A DNA stretch of 60,149 nt from DASSKP01 sp035695045 (GTDB lineage Bacteria > Actinomycetota > Actinomycetes > JAFAQI01). Each line of letters opens with the position of its first letter. Position 1 is the stretch's first letter. The notes under the pieces were generated by a model. It was not told the DNA's origin. It searched no databases and was given only the letters and a program-made list of their open reading frames with translations. The DNA lies in contig DASSEX010000082.1 in NCBI GenBank assembly GCA_035695045.1, positions 1 through 60,149 of the forward strand, given 5' to 3'. The position numbers were made by a program, and so were the translations under genes. Shown here piece by piece: positions 1 through 8,420 of this stretch.

Positions 1-117
1 GGGCGGCGCTGACACCGCAACTCCAGGGCCGCCGCCGGCGGCCGGGGTAGATAACGCCGCGAGTGTCGCGAGCACTACGGCCCCGAGGGACCGCCCGCGA
101 AGCCGGTAAGCGTTCAT
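1..117 (-). CDS. N-terminus of a secreted protein, cut by the window edge
   Basis: An ATG at 117 reading leftward gives 39 residues that form a convincing signal peptide. It has a short Arg-rich n-region (MNAYRLRGRS), a hydrophobic core (LGAVVLATLAAL) and a small-residue cleavage zone (STPAAGG). The frame stays open to base 1, so the gene continues outside the window. A purine-rich GGGGGTGG lies just upstream of the ATG on the minus strand. The mature domain is not visible, so no function can be given. It is divergent from the recombinase at 316, leaving about 200 bp for two promoters. Confidence 0.5.
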   Translation of the reverse strand, partial: MNAYRLRGRSLGAVVLATLAALSTPAAGGGPGVAVSAPP

Positions 118-315
118 AACGCCACCCCCTACACCGACACCATGTACCGAGATCGCGTCGGGTGAACAGAGGCAGACGTCACTTCTGCGGCGACAACCAT
201 GCCGTGTCGAGTCACGCCGGGTCCACCGCGGCATTTTGGCCACCCGCCCTGCCGGACCGGATGACCCTCTGCTCAGGTTCGGGACCGTCCCGAGCCCGAG
301 CAGGGAGGGGATCCC

Positions 316-1212
316 ATGTCTGAGCTCGTGCCGAACTACCTCGACGTCACGAAGCTGGCCCTAGCCAGCTTCCTCGCGCGCTACCGCGAGCCGACGCTGA
401 CGTCGTACCGGGTCGATCTGCGCTGCTACCTCCGCTGGTGCACCCAGGTCGACGTCCAGCCGCTGCGCGTGACCCGCGCGCAGCTCGAGATGTACCTGAG
501 GCACCTGGAAGCGTCCGAATACGCGCCGGCGACGGTCTCGCGGCGGTTCTGCACCGTCGCGAGCTTCCTTCGCTACGCCGTGATCGACGGGTTGATCCCG
601 TCGAACCCCGCCGACGCCGTCACCCGCCCCAAGGTCGAATGGCAGGGCCAGAAGCGCACGGTGCTGCACCCGCTGGAGTTCGCCGCGCTGCTCGCCGTCG
701 CCCGCGCAGCCGGCGGTTGTGACCACGCGCTCGTCGCGCTCCTCGGCATGATCGGGCTACGCGTGTCCGAGGCGTGCCACGCCGACATCGACGACATCCG
801 CTACCAGAGCGGCTACGAGATCCTGCACGTGATCGGGAAGGGCTCGAAGCCGGCAGACATTCCGCTCCCGATCCCGGTGCTGCGCGCCATCCGAGACGCG
901 GTTGGGGAGCGCGATCATGGACCGATCCTGCTCAACAACTTCGGCCGCCGCCTCGACACCGGCGGTGCGGCACGCCGGCTCCGCCGGCTGTGCGCCCGGG
1001 CCGGCATCAGTCACCCGATCAGTCCGCACAGCCTGCGCCGCACGTTCTGCACCACCGGCCTCGTCGCCGGCGTGGCGATCCGAGACATGCAGGTGGCCAT
1101 GCGGCACAGCGACCCGCGGACGACGATGCGCTACGACATGGCCCAGGCCAACCTCGACCGGCACGCCGCCCACGCCGTCGCGGCGTACCTGGCCGGCATG
1201 AGCAATGGCTGA
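316..1212 (+). CDS. Tyrosine recombinase, XerC/XerD-like integrase
   Basis: Site-specific DNA strand exchange via a covalent phosphotyrosine. The 298-residue length fits Xer-type enzymes. Residues about 10-95 form the SAM-like core-binding domain and about 105-290 the catalytic domain. All expected catalytic positions are visible: R149 in GLRVSE, K175 in GKGSKPAD, H238 and R241 in HSLRR, H264 in MRHSD and nucleophile Y273 in MRYD. The ATG follows a GGGAGGGG ribosome-binding site. No excisionase, replication or phage genes adjoin it, so it is either a housekeeping Xer-like recombinase or the remnant of an integrated element. The structured stretch at 1262-1349 immediately downstream could be related, but nothing proves it. 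Confidence 0.9.
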   Translation: MSELVPNYLDVTKLALASFLARYREPTLTSYRVDLRCYLRWCTQVDVQPLRVTRAQLEMYLRHLEASEYAPATVSRRFCTVASFLRYAVIDGLIPSNPADAVTRPKVEWQGQKRTVLHPLEFAALLAVARAAGGCDHALVALLGMIGLRVSEACHADIDDIRYQSGYEILHVIGKGSKPADIPLPIPVLRAIRDAVGERDHGPILLNNFGRRLDTGGAARRLRRLCARAGISHPISPHSLRRTFCTTGLVAGVAIRDMQVAMRHSDPRTTMRYDMAQANLDRHAAHAVAAYLAGMSNG

Positions 1213-1478
1213 CGCGGACACCTGACACGGTCTGAGAGCCCCGTTTCGGTGCTTGGCGGCACTCCGGGCCAGGGTTACCCTGAAAGGGCGCCAGAGAGCG
1301 GGGGAGAGGGCTCTGGAGTGACGGTAAATTAGCCCTCTCCGCACCCGCTGAAGCAGGTAAAAGCCCAGGTCAGCACAGCGTTTCCGGTCCAGCGGACAAC
1401 TGCTATCGCAACTACGCGCAGACCAATGCGAGGCAACTGGCCGACCTGCTCTCCCCGGCCTGAGATCGGCCTTCCGTT
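1213..1478. other. Structured non-coding stretch between convergent genes
   Basis: No gene is supported in these 266 bases. Several inverted repeats are visible: the palindrome CAGGGTTACCCTG at 1270-1282, CCAGAG/CTCTGG at 1291-1296 and 1311-1316, and a strong stem between 1297-1312 and 1331-1349. The CTCTGG arm overlaps the base of the stronger stem, so the two folds exclude each other. The stretch lies between the recombinase stop and the stop of the convergent acyltransferase. It could be terminator structure, a small RNA or a recombination site. It matched no riboswitch consensus that I could recall. Confidence 0.35.
1297..1349. terminator. Long hairpin downstream of the recombinase
   Basis: Left arm 1297-1312 (AGCGGGGGAGAGGGCT) pairs with right arm 1331-1349 around an 18-base loop, with a small bulge in the right arm. 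It could terminate transcription from either side, but no T-run follows it. The alternative pairing CCAGAG/CTCTGG makes a simple terminator less certain. Confidence 0.35.
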
Positions 1479-2855
1479 TCATCGACGGAAGCGCAACGCC
1501 GCTCCGGCGCAGAGCAGGGCGAGACCGATGGCGGGGCTCACACTGAGGCCGAGGACGTGTCGTCCGCCGGTGTCCAGCAGGTCCGTGAAGCCCGTGGCTG
1601 CGATGACGGCCATGCCGCCGGCAGTCAGCAGGACCATCGCGAGCGCGGTGCCCGTCCGACGGTTGCCGAGAGACTGCCGGACCAGACTTCGCCGCTCGAT
1701 CGGGGCGACGATCGCGACGATTCCAGCGAGGACAGCGCCGGTGCCGACCAGCCACAGCGGCTTGAACGCCCACCACTGCGCCGATCCCGCAGTCGGAAGG
1801 GGGGCACCGGCGCCCGCGAACGCGGACGCGACGACGACCAGCGCGGTGAGGTGCCACAGGAACAGGGACAGCACGACGCCGTTGCCGGCGATGGTCGCCT
1901 TCCATACGACTGGTCGGCGCAGCCAGCGTTCCACGTGAGGACGCGCCATCAGGAGTGCCGCGGTCTGCGCCACCGTCAGCAAGACGATGCACACGGTCGG
2001 TGGGCTCATGTTCGAGACCTTCTGGCCCGGCACGCCGACCATGCTGACCGGATAGGGCCCCGCCGTGGTGAGGACGACGAGGAGGGCGGCCGCCAGCGCG
2101 CCGACGGAGACGAGCACCTTCGGCCGGACTGTCGCGAGCACGCCGTCGGCGTACAAGAAACCCATCTCCTGCGCGACGAGAAAGACGAACAGGTAGTTGA
2201 CGTCTGCCGCCCCGGCGCCGAGGCCGGTGAGGCGGATGGCGTCCACGCAGGCGACGACCCCGAGGAGGCTCACCAGCACCGCGCCGCGTGAGCGCTGGTG
2301 CAGACGCAGCTGCACCGGGCTGACCGCGATCACGAGCAGGTACACCGCGATGAACCACAACGGTTGGGCCGCGATCTTGGCGGCTTCGCGCACCGCCACC
2401 GGGTCTGCCCCGGAGGCGACCGCCAGTCCGGCGGCCACCAGCCACGCCGCGACGAACACGAGTGCGGGAGTCGTCAACCGCTCGACGCGCCGACAGAGGA
2501 AGTCCGCGGTCCGCACGTTGCGCCGGCGCAAGGCGGTCGCGTTGGCGAATCCGCCGACGAAGAAGAACACCGGCATGACCTGGAACAGCCACGTCGCCGG
2601 CCGCAGCCACGCTGTGGCGCTGAGTGCGTTGGTGCCGTGGAGACTGCCGTGCAGCCGAACCACCGCCGCGATGGTGAGGTGGCCGACGACGACCAGCGCG
2701 ATGCTGGCGACTCGGACGAAGTCGACGAACCGGTCACGCGAAGCCGGTGTCGCCGCCGCCAGCTCGGAGGCGGTGACGCTCTGTGGACGCGCGACAGCCA
2801 CGACATGACTGCAGCACCCCGCCTGGTCGGTGACCAGGGCCATTCGGTCCGCCAC
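1479..2855 (-). CDS. Membrane acyltransferase, acyltransferase-3 family
   Basis: Integral membrane O-acyltransferase of the OafA/NodX type, which moves acyl groups onto extracytoplasmic sugars or lipids. After about 40 polar residues comes the family signature DRFVDFVRVASIALVVVGH with the conserved Asp, Arg and His. It is followed by roughly ten hydrophobic segments and ends in a basic LRFRR tail. The 458-residue length is normal for the family without a C-terminal esterase domain. The start used is a GTG with a weak ribosome site. An in-frame ATG four codons later is equally possible. The acceptor is unknown, and no glycan operon surrounds it. Confidence 0.8.
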   Translation of the reverse strand: MADRMALVTDQAGCCSHVVAVARPQSVTASELAAATPASRDRFVDFVRVASIALVVVGHLTIAAVVRLHGSLHGTNALSATAWLRPATWLFQVMPVFFFVGGFANATALRRRNVRTADFLCRRVERLTTPALVFVAAWLVAAGLAVASGADPVAVREAAKIAAQPLWFIAVYLLVIAVSPVQLRLHQRSRGAVLVSLLGVVACVDAIRLTGLGAGAADVNYLFVFLVAQEMGFLYADGVLATVRPKVLVSVGALAAALLVVLTTAGPYPVSMVGVPGQKVSNMSPPTVCIVLLTVAQTAALLMARPHVERWLRRPVVWKATIAGNGVVLSLFLWHLTALVVVASAFAGAGAPLPTAGSAQWWAFKPLWLVGTGAVLAGIVAIVAPIERRSLVRQSLGNRRTGTALAMVLLTAGGMAVIAATGFTDLLDTGGRHVLGLSVSPAIGLALLCAGAALRFRR

Positions 2856-3040
2856 GACGTCTCTCGATGTGCACGAGCACTAATCGCGCGGACACGAGGG
2901 TGTCACCGGGACGGCTAGGTGATCTTGGCGCGGGCGGCTGTATCCGTCGGTAACGCGTTGAGGAGCGCGTTCATGGGGGAGGCACGAACAGTCACCGCCT
3001 GGCCAGGCACTCCCACCCCCCAGCACTGAGGAGATCTGGC

Positions 3041-3346
3041 ATGACGCGTACGAAGCGTGCAATCGCAACACTCGCGACCACCGGAACCCTGGCTCTCGCG
3101 CCGGCCGTTCCGGCGATGGCACAGGGGCCGGTCGTCACCGGCGGCCTGGTCAACGTCACGGTTACCAATGTCGCCAACGACGTGCTGAGCAACGACAACA
3201 TCGCGGTCGGCGCGGCCTTGAACGTCGCGGCCAACGTATGCGGCGTGACCGCCAACGTGCTCGCGACTCAGCTCGGTTCGAGCGGACCGATCAGCTGCAC
3301 CAACCCGACGAGTGGCGAGACCGTCACCATCACGCAGCTGCAGTAG
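3041..3346 (+). CDS. Small secreted Asn/Val-rich protein
   Basis: A 101-residue exported protein. A signal peptide (basic MTRTKR, then a hydrophobic run ending PAVPAMAQ) leaves a mature chain of about 70 residues. The mature chain is rich in Val, Asn, Ala and Thr, has a VNVTVTNVAN-type beta-prone pattern, and two Cys (in NVCGV and ISCTN) that could form a disulfide. A GAGGAG ribosome site sits seven bases before the ATG. Similar short surface proteins are common in actinomycetes, and their role is mostly unknown. It is a single-gene unit closed by the hairpin at 3356-3393. Confidence 0.75.
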   Translation: MTRTKRAIATLATTGTLALAPAVPAMAQGPVVTGGLVNVTVTNVANDVLSNDNIAVGAALNVAANVCGVTANVLATQLGSSGPISCTNPTSGETVTITQLQ

Positions 3347-3355
3347 TCGCAGGGT

Positions 3356-3393
3356 GTGAGGTCCCGCCGCGCCCCCCTGCGGCGGGACCTCAC
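3356..3393 (+). terminator. Perfect 15-bp hairpin terminator
   Basis: Left arm 3356-3370 (GTGAGGTCCCGCCGC) and right arm 3379-3393 are exact reverse complements around the loop GCCCCCCT. It begins about ten bases after the stop of the small secreted protein and isolates it from the nucleotidyltransferase gene. No T-run follows, as is usual in high-GC actinobacteria. Confidence 0.8.
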
Positions 3394-3437
3394 CGCGCCC
3401 GAGAGTTGCCGCCGCGTGGCGGGGTAGCGACGACAAC

Positions 3438-3995
3438 ATGGCGGACGGCGACCGGGAGCAGATGCGCGAGGCGTTGAAGCGGGTCGCGGTCATCCTTAAG
3501 GAGGCCGAGGTGCCGTTCGCGCTCGCCGGTGGCTACGCGCTGTACGCGCGTGGCGGTCCGGAGTCGGACCACGACGTCGACTTCTATCTGCCGGAGGAGG
3601 AGGTCGGTCGCGCAGAGAAGGTGCTGACGAAGGCCGGCCTCGAGGTCGAGCACCCACCCGAGGACTGGCTCGTCAAGGTCTACAGCGACGACTCCATGGT
3701 CGACCTCATCTTCCGGCCGACGGCCATGCCCGTGACGGTCGAGATGATCGAGCGGTCGGACCTGATCGAGGTCGAGAGCGTCGAGATGCCGGTGCTTGCC
3801 TCGACCGATCTCATCACCAGCAAGCTGCTGGCGATGGACGAGCACTACTGCGACTTCTCCCAGATGCTGCCGTTCGCGCGGTCGTTGCGCGAACAGGTCG
3901 ACTGGGCACAGGTCGCCGAGCGCACCTCGGACAACGCCTTCGCGCGAGCGTTTCTGCAGGTGGCGCGCGACCTCGGCATCGTCGCCTCGCCCTAG
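3438..3995 (+). CDS. Nucleotidyltransferase-fold protein
   Basis: A 185-residue protein of the minimal nucleotidyltransferase superfamily. The Gly pair in FALAGGYALYARGG is followed by the acidic metal-binding pattern DHDVDFYL at about residue 50. A third acidic position is plausible in VDLIF. The central STDLITSKLLAMDEHYCDF segment resembles AbiEii-like and antibiotic-nucleotidyltransferase relatives. Such proteins may AMPylate a protein or modify RNA. No HEPN or AbiEi partner sits beside it, so a toxin-antitoxin role is not supported. The start is ATG with a weak ribosome site. Confidence 0.65.
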   Translation: MADGDREQMREALKRVAVILKEAEVPFALAGGYALYARGGPESDHDVDFYLPEEEVGRAEKVLTKAGLEVEHPPEDWLVKVYSDDSMVDLIFRPTAMPVTVEMIERSDLIEVESVEMPVLASTDLITSKLLAMDEHYCDFSQMLPFARSLREQVDWAQVAERTSDNAFARAFLQVARDLGIVASP

Positions 3996-4013
3996 GTCTC
4001 CGCAGCCGCTCGA

Positions 4014-5477
4014 TCAGAGATCGACGGCGACGTACTTGGTGTAGAGGTACTCCTCGATGCCCTCTGCGCCGCCTTCGCGGCCGAAGCCGGACTCCTTCAC
4101 CCCGCCGAACGGCGCGGCCGGGTTGCTGACGAGCCCGCGGTTGAGTCCGACCATCCCGACCTCGAGACCCTCGGTGACGCGGAAGGCGCGCTGGAGGTCA
4201 CGGGTGAAGACGTAGGCGACGAGGCCGAACTCCGAGTCGTTCGCCGCGTCGATCGCCTCCTGGTCGGCGGCGAACGTCTTGATCGGGGCGACCGGTCCGA
4301 AGATCTCCTCGCGGAGCAGGGTGGCGTCGTCAGGAATGCCGGAGAGGACGGTCGGCGCGTAGAAATAGCCGCGGTCGCCGACCTTGTCGCCCCCGGTCAG
4401 CACCTTGGCACCCTTGCCCACGGCGTCGTCGACGAGCTCGGCAACCTTCGACCGCTGGTCGTCGTCGATGAGCGGTCCGACCTCGACCCCCTCGTCGACA
4501 CCCCGACCGACCTTCATGCCGCCCAGGCGTTCGGCGAGCCGCGCCGCGAACTCGTCGGCGACGGACTCGTGCACGTGGAACCGGTTGGCGGCGACGCAGG
4601 ACTCGCCGATGTTGCGCATCTTGGCGACGACCGCCTGGTCGACCGCATGGTCGAGGTCGGCGTCGCCGAACACGAGGTACGGCGCATTGCCGCCCAGCTC
4701 CATCGACATCCGCAGCAGGTGCTTCGACGCCTGCTCCATCAACTTCTTGCCGACCGGCGTAGATCCCGTGAACGACACCTTGCGCAGCCGCGCGTCGTCG
4801 AACAGCGGCGCGGTCACCTTCGATGCGGACGACGAGGTGACGACGTTCAGTACGCCGTCCGGGAGGCCTGCTTCCTTGAGAAGAGACGCCAGCAGCAGCA
4901 TCGACAGCGGCGTCTGCTGTGCAGGCTTGACGACCATCGTGCAACCCGCAGCAATGGCAGGGCCGATCTTGCGCGTCCCCATCGCGATCGGGAAGTTCCA
5001 CGGGGTGATGAGCAGGCAGGGGCCGAGAGGCTGCTTCATCGTCAACAGCCGGCCCGAGCCGGCCGGGTTGAGCGACCAGCGACCGTCGATGCGAACGGCT
5101 TCCTCGGCGAACCAGCGGAAGAACTCGGCGGCGTAGCTCACCTCGCCCTTTGCCTCCGCCAACGGCTTGCCCATCTCCAGCGTCATGAGCAGGGCGAGGT
5201 CGTCGCTGCGTTCGTTCATGAGCTCGAAGACACGGCGCAGGGTCTCCCCGCGCTCGCGCGGCGGCGTACCGGCCCATTCGTCCTGGACACCGGCGGCGGC
5301 GTCGAGTGCGGCGACCGCGTCGTCCGGGGTGCCGTCCGCGACATCGCAGAGGGTTTCGCCGGTCGACGGGTCCTCGACGGAGATGGTGGCGCCGCCGCTT
5401 GCCTCCCGCCACCGTCCGCCGATGAACAAGCCCTTCGGTACGGCTTCGACGACGGCGCGTTCCCGGTCTGCAGTCAT
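4014..5477 (-). CDS. gabD: NAD(P)-dependent succinate-semialdehyde-type dehydrogenase
   Basis: Oxidises an aldehyde to its acid, most likely succinic semialdehyde to succinate at the end of the GABA shunt. The 487 residues cover the whole aldehyde dehydrogenase fold: N-terminal FIGGRW, cofactor segment PWNFPIAM with VVKPAQQTP, SFTGSTPVGK, catalytic Glu in MELGGNAPYLVF and catalytic Cys in GESCVAANR. EEIFGPV and PFGGVKESGFGREGG close the family pattern. It is transcribed alone on the minus strand. There is no GABA transaminase nearby, so the exact substrate is inferred from sequence pattern only. Confidence 0.85.
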   Translation of the reverse strand: MTADRERAVVEAVPKGLFIGGRWREASGGATISVEDPSTGETLCDVADGTPDDAVAALDAAAGVQDEWAGTPPRERGETLRRVFELMNERSDDLALLMTLEMGKPLAEAKGEVSYAAEFFRWFAEEAVRIDGRWSLNPAGSGRLLTMKQPLGPCLLITPWNFPIAMGTRKIGPAIAAGCTMVVKPAQQTPLSMLLLASLLKEAGLPDGVLNVVTSSSASKVTAPLFDDARLRKVSFTGSTPVGKKLMEQASKHLLRMSMELGGNAPYLVFGDADLDHAVDQAVVAKMRNIGESCVAANRFHVHESVADEFAARLAERLGGMKVGRGVDEGVEVGPLIDDDQRSKVAELVDDAVGKGAKVLTGGDKVGDRGYFYAPTVLSGIPDDATLLREEIFGPVAPIKTFAADQEAIDAANDSEFGLVAYVFTRDLQRAFRVTEGLEVGMVGLNRGLVSNPAAPFGGVKESGFGREGGAEGIEEYLYTKYVAVDL

Positions 5478-5575
5478 GGTCCGAACCTAACCCCGTCCGG
5501 TTTGCTCCTCAGTGGCCCGGGGACGCCGATAACAGGACAACTTCTGAATTTCGACCGCTTGTTGAAGGAGCATGA

Positions 5576-6124
5576 ATGCCCGACGTCATTGAGCTGCTGG
5601 AGCACGACCATCGCGAGGTCGAGGAGATGTTCGCCGAGTTCGAGAAGGCGACCGATCCTCAGGAGCGGCGGACGATCGCCGACAAGATCATCATCGAGCT
5701 GGTCCGGCACTCGGAGGCGGAGGAGCAGGCGGTCTACCCGGCGATGAAGAAGGCGCTCCCCAACGGGGAGCAGGTCGTCGAGCACGAGATCGCGGAGCAT
5801 TCCGAAGCCGAGCAGATCATGAAGCAGCTCGACGGGATGGACCCGCAGGACGCGCAGTTCCCGGTGCTGATGGGTCAGCTGCAGAGCGCGATCCGCGAGC
5901 ACATCCAGGAAGAGGAGACCGAGGCCTTCCCGAAGTTCCGTCAGGAGGTCGGCCAGGACGAGCTGGACAAGCTCGGCAAGGTCGTGGAAGGCCTGAAGAA
6001 GATCGTGCCGACCCATCCGCACCCGGCGGCGCCGGACCACCCGCCGTTCAACGCCCTACTCGGCCCGGGTGCCGGCCTGCTCGACCGGGTGCGCGACATG
6101 CTGACCGGTCGCGGCAAGGGCTGA
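5576..6124 (+). CDS. Hemerythrin HHE-domain protein
   Basis: A di-iron four-helix-bundle protein of 182 residues, likely sensing or binding O2, NO or iron-linked oxidants in the cytoplasm. The iron ligands are visible in order: LEHDHREVEEMF, ELVRHSEAEEQAVYPAM, EHSEAEQIM and REHIQEEETEAFPKF. A Pro/Gly-rich tail of about 45 residues follows the bundle. A clear AAGGAG ribosome site lies five bases before the ATG. The gene is divergent from the aldehyde dehydrogenase and closed by a hairpin at 6149-6177. Confidence 0.9.
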   Translation: MPDVIELLEHDHREVEEMFAEFEKATDPQERRTIADKIIIELVRHSEAEEQAVYPAMKKALPNGEQVVEHEIAEHSEAEQIMKQLDGMDPQDAQFPVLMGQLQSAIREHIQEEETEAFPKFRQEVGQDELDKLGKVVEGLKKIVPTHPHPAAPDHPPFNALLGPGAGLLDRVRDMLTGRGKG

Positions 6125-6148
6125 CGACCGCGCGCTTCACGTCCCTGT

Positions 6149-6177
6149 CACCCCGCCGACCTAGTGTCGGCGGGGTG
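6149..6177 (+). terminator. Hairpin terminator after the hemerythrin gene
   Basis: A 12-bp stem (6149-6160 with 6166-6177, core CACCCCGCCGAC) around the loop CTAGT, 25 bases after the hemerythrin stop. Confidence 0.75.
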
Positions 6178-6275
6178 TCGGCGTCTCCGGGGACGTCGCG
6201 GTGCACGCGAATAGCCGGCGGCTGTGGTGGTAGATCGCCTCTCGCGAGGTGAAGTTCGCCGTGGGGAGGTGCGTG

Positions 6276-8420
6276 GTGGACGAGGTCCGCCGGCCCGGCC
6301 ACGCCGTCGATGAGCTTCCCAGCGGCCGCGGCGCCTTCCGCCCGGAGGTCCAGGCGCTCCGGGCCGCGGCGGTCGCCGGGGTCGTCGCCTTCCACCTGTG
6401 GCCGACGGCGGTGCGCGGCGGCTTCGTCGGTGTCGACGTCTTCTTCGTCATCTCCGGCTTCCTGATCACGCAGCAGCTCGTGGCGGAGATGACGGCAACC
6501 GGCCGGGTCAGCCTCACCCGGTTCTGGGCGCGCCGTGTCCGCCGAATCCTCCCCGCTGCCGTGACGGTTCTCGCGGCCTGCGTCGCGATCGTGGTCTTCG
6601 CCATGCCACGGGTGGCGTGGCTCGACAACCTGACCCAGATCCGCGCGGCGGCGGCGTACATCGAGAACTGGGTGCTCGGTGCGAACGCCGTCAACTACCT
6701 CGCGGCCGAGAACGCGCCGTCTCTGGTCCAGCACTACTGGTCGCTCTCGGTCGAGGAGCAGTTCTACCTGGCCTGGCCGTTGCTGATGCTGCTCGCGACC
6801 GTCATCGGCCGCGGCCGTGGCGGGCCGCTACGTCGCCGCCGCGCGCTGCTGCTCGTCCTGTCGGTGACGACTCTCGTCTCCTTCGCCATCTCGATCTGGT
6901 GGACGCACCACGACGCGGCCATGGCGTTCTTCGCGACGCCGACCCGGGCGTGGGAGTTCGGAGTCGGCGGTCTGGTCGGCGTCGTTCTGCGCGCTCCGGG
7001 CGCCGGCTCCGGGCGGTGGCGTGCAGCCGCGTCCTGGATCGGGGTGGTCGGGGTCGCAACCGCGATGTTCGGCATCAGCCGCGCGGACGCGTTTCCCGGC
7101 GCGATCGCCGCGTGGCCGGTCATCGCTACGGCCGTCGTCATCGCGGCACAGTCGTCCGAGATGTCGTGGTCCCCATCGCGAATGCTGCGACTTCGGCCGG
7201 TGCAGTGGCTCGGCGACAACTCCTACTCGGTCTACCTGTGGCACTGGCCGCTCATCATCGCGGCGCCCTGGGTGACGCACGCTCCCATGACCTGGGCGGA
7301 CCGACTGGCAGTGCTCTTCGCCTCTCTCGTCCTCGCGGCGCTGACGAAGCGCGTGGTCGAGGATCCGGTGCGCCGCGGCAGTTGGTGGCGTGCGCGCCGC
7401 TGGCCCGCCTACGGATTCGCTGCCACAGGCGTCGCCGGGTTGGTGCTGGTCAGCTCGCTGTTCACCGCCCAGGTCGAGAACACGCATCGGCTCGTGTCGG
7501 CCGTCGCCCGTGCGCAGACCCGCGCGCTGCTGTCGCACCGACACTCGTGTTTCGGCGCCGCCGCCATGGTGCCGGCGAACCACTGTCCGCGTCCGTTCGC
7601 CCGACCGGCGCATCTCGACACGGAGTTCGCGGCGACCGACGGTCACGGTGACCCCTGCCTGCAGAGCTACGACGCCGCGACGCCGGACTTCTGCACACTC
7701 GGACGCAAGAGCTCGCCGCGAGCCACGATCGCGATCGTCGGCAACTCGCACGCGTGGCGGCTGGTCCCCGCGCTACAGCTCTACGGACAACGGCACGGCT
7801 GGCAGATCCTGGTCGCGACCCGGATCAACTGCCTGGGGCTCATCACGACGCCGGTGGTGAACGGAACGGGCGCATCGCCCAACTGCCTGAACTGGTCGCG
7901 CCTCGTCCTGCAACGCCTGCTGTCGACGCCGCACCTGGACGCGGTCGTGTTTCCCTCCTACCGCTACGCCGACCAGTTCCTCGAGGGCATGAACGGGTCC
8001 GCGACCGCGGTGGCCGCGACCCGGCAACGAGTCCTCGCGACCTGGTCACGACTGGTTGCTCACGGGATACGCGTCATCGTCCCTGGCGACGTACCCGGCA
8101 TGCGACCGGTCATCGACCCGCAGTGCCTTGCCCAGTCGAGGACGCGCTACGACCCCTGCGCCGTGCGGCGCTCGTCCGTCGTGCGGCCGAACATCACTTT
8201 CTCGCTCGCTCTCGCGCACCCGGAGCTGGCCACAGCGATTCCGCTGACGCAGTACTTCTGCGACCAGGTGAAGTGTCACGCACTGATCGGCGGCGTCGTC
8301 GTCTACTTCGATTCCCACCACCTGACGAGCACCTACTCGCGTTCACTCGCGCGCTACCTCGGCGCAGCCGTCGCGAGTGCACTGTCAGCGCCAGGCGCGC
8401 GGCCGGGGTCGTCGCACTGA
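6276..8420 (+). CDS. Membrane acyltransferase with C-terminal SGNH domain (OafA/YrhL type)
   Basis: O-acetylates extracytoplasmic polysaccharide or lipid. The N-terminal half begins RPEVQALRAAAVAGVVAFHLWP, has the signature GGFVGVDVFFVISGFLIT and carries about ten membrane spans. The C-terminal 300 residues are an SGNH-like hydrolase/transferase domain with IAIVGNSHAWRLVPAL as its first block and FDSHHLTSTYSR as the catalytic Asp/His block. GTG at 6276 is preferred because GGGGAGG lies about six bases upstream. In-frame GTGs at 6249 and 6273 are alternatives. It stands alone, and the acceptor cannot be read from context. It belongs to the same general family as the 1479-2855 gene but adds the SGNH module. 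Confidence 0.85.
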   Translation: MDEVRRPGHAVDELPSGRGAFRPEVQALRAAAVAGVVAFHLWPTAVRGGFVGVDVFFVISGFLITQQLVAEMTATGRVSLTRFWARRVRRILPAAVTVLAACVAIVVFAMPRVAWLDNLTQIRAAAAYIENWVLGANAVNYLAAENAPSLVQHYWSLSVEEQFYLAWPLLMLLATVIGRGRGGPLRRRRALLLVLSVTTLVSFAISIWWTHHDAAMAFFATPTRAWEFGVGGLVGVVLRAPGAGSGRWRAAASWIGVVGVATAMFGISRADAFPGAIAAWPVIATAVVIAAQSSEMSWSPSRMLRLRPVQWLGDNSYSVYLWHWPLIIAAPWVTHAPMTWADRLAVLFASLVLAALTKRVVEDPVRRGSWWRARRWPAYGFAATGVAGLVLVSSLFTAQVENTHRLVSAVARAQTRALLSHRHSCFGAAAMVPANHCPRPFARPAHLDTEFAATDGHGDPCLQSYDAATPDFCTLGRKSSPRATIAIVGNSHAWRLVPALQLYGQRHGWQILVATRINCLGLITTPVVNGTGASPNCLNWSRLVLQRLLSTPHLDAVVFPSYRYADQFLEGMNGSATAVAATRQRVLATWSRLVAHGIRVIVPGDVPGMRPVIDPQCLAQSRTRYDPCAVRRSSVVRPNITFSLALAHPELATAIPLTQYFCDQVKCHALIGGVVVYFDSHHLTSTYSRSLARYLGAAVASALSAPGARPGSSH

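Noticed and set aside
316..1212. A prophage or integrative element starting at the recombinase.
   Set aside because: No phage, plasmid or excision genes follow, and base composition does not shift visibly.
1290..1380. Possible c-di-AMP (ydaO-like) riboswitch because of an AGCGGGGGA run.
   Set aside because: The diagnostic GACAGC...ACCTCGTAGGC block is absent and no suitable gene lies downstream on that strand.
1284..1463. A 59-codon plus-strand open frame ending DLLSPA before a TGA.
   Set aside because: No ATG, GTG or TTG start in the frame and no ribosome site. It overlaps strong inverted repeats, so it is not called.
3438..3995. A MNT/HEPN or AbiE toxin-antitoxin system at the nucleotidyltransferase gene.
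   Set aside because: No partner gene on either side; the AbiEi-like gene is 40 kb away and linked to palindromes instead.
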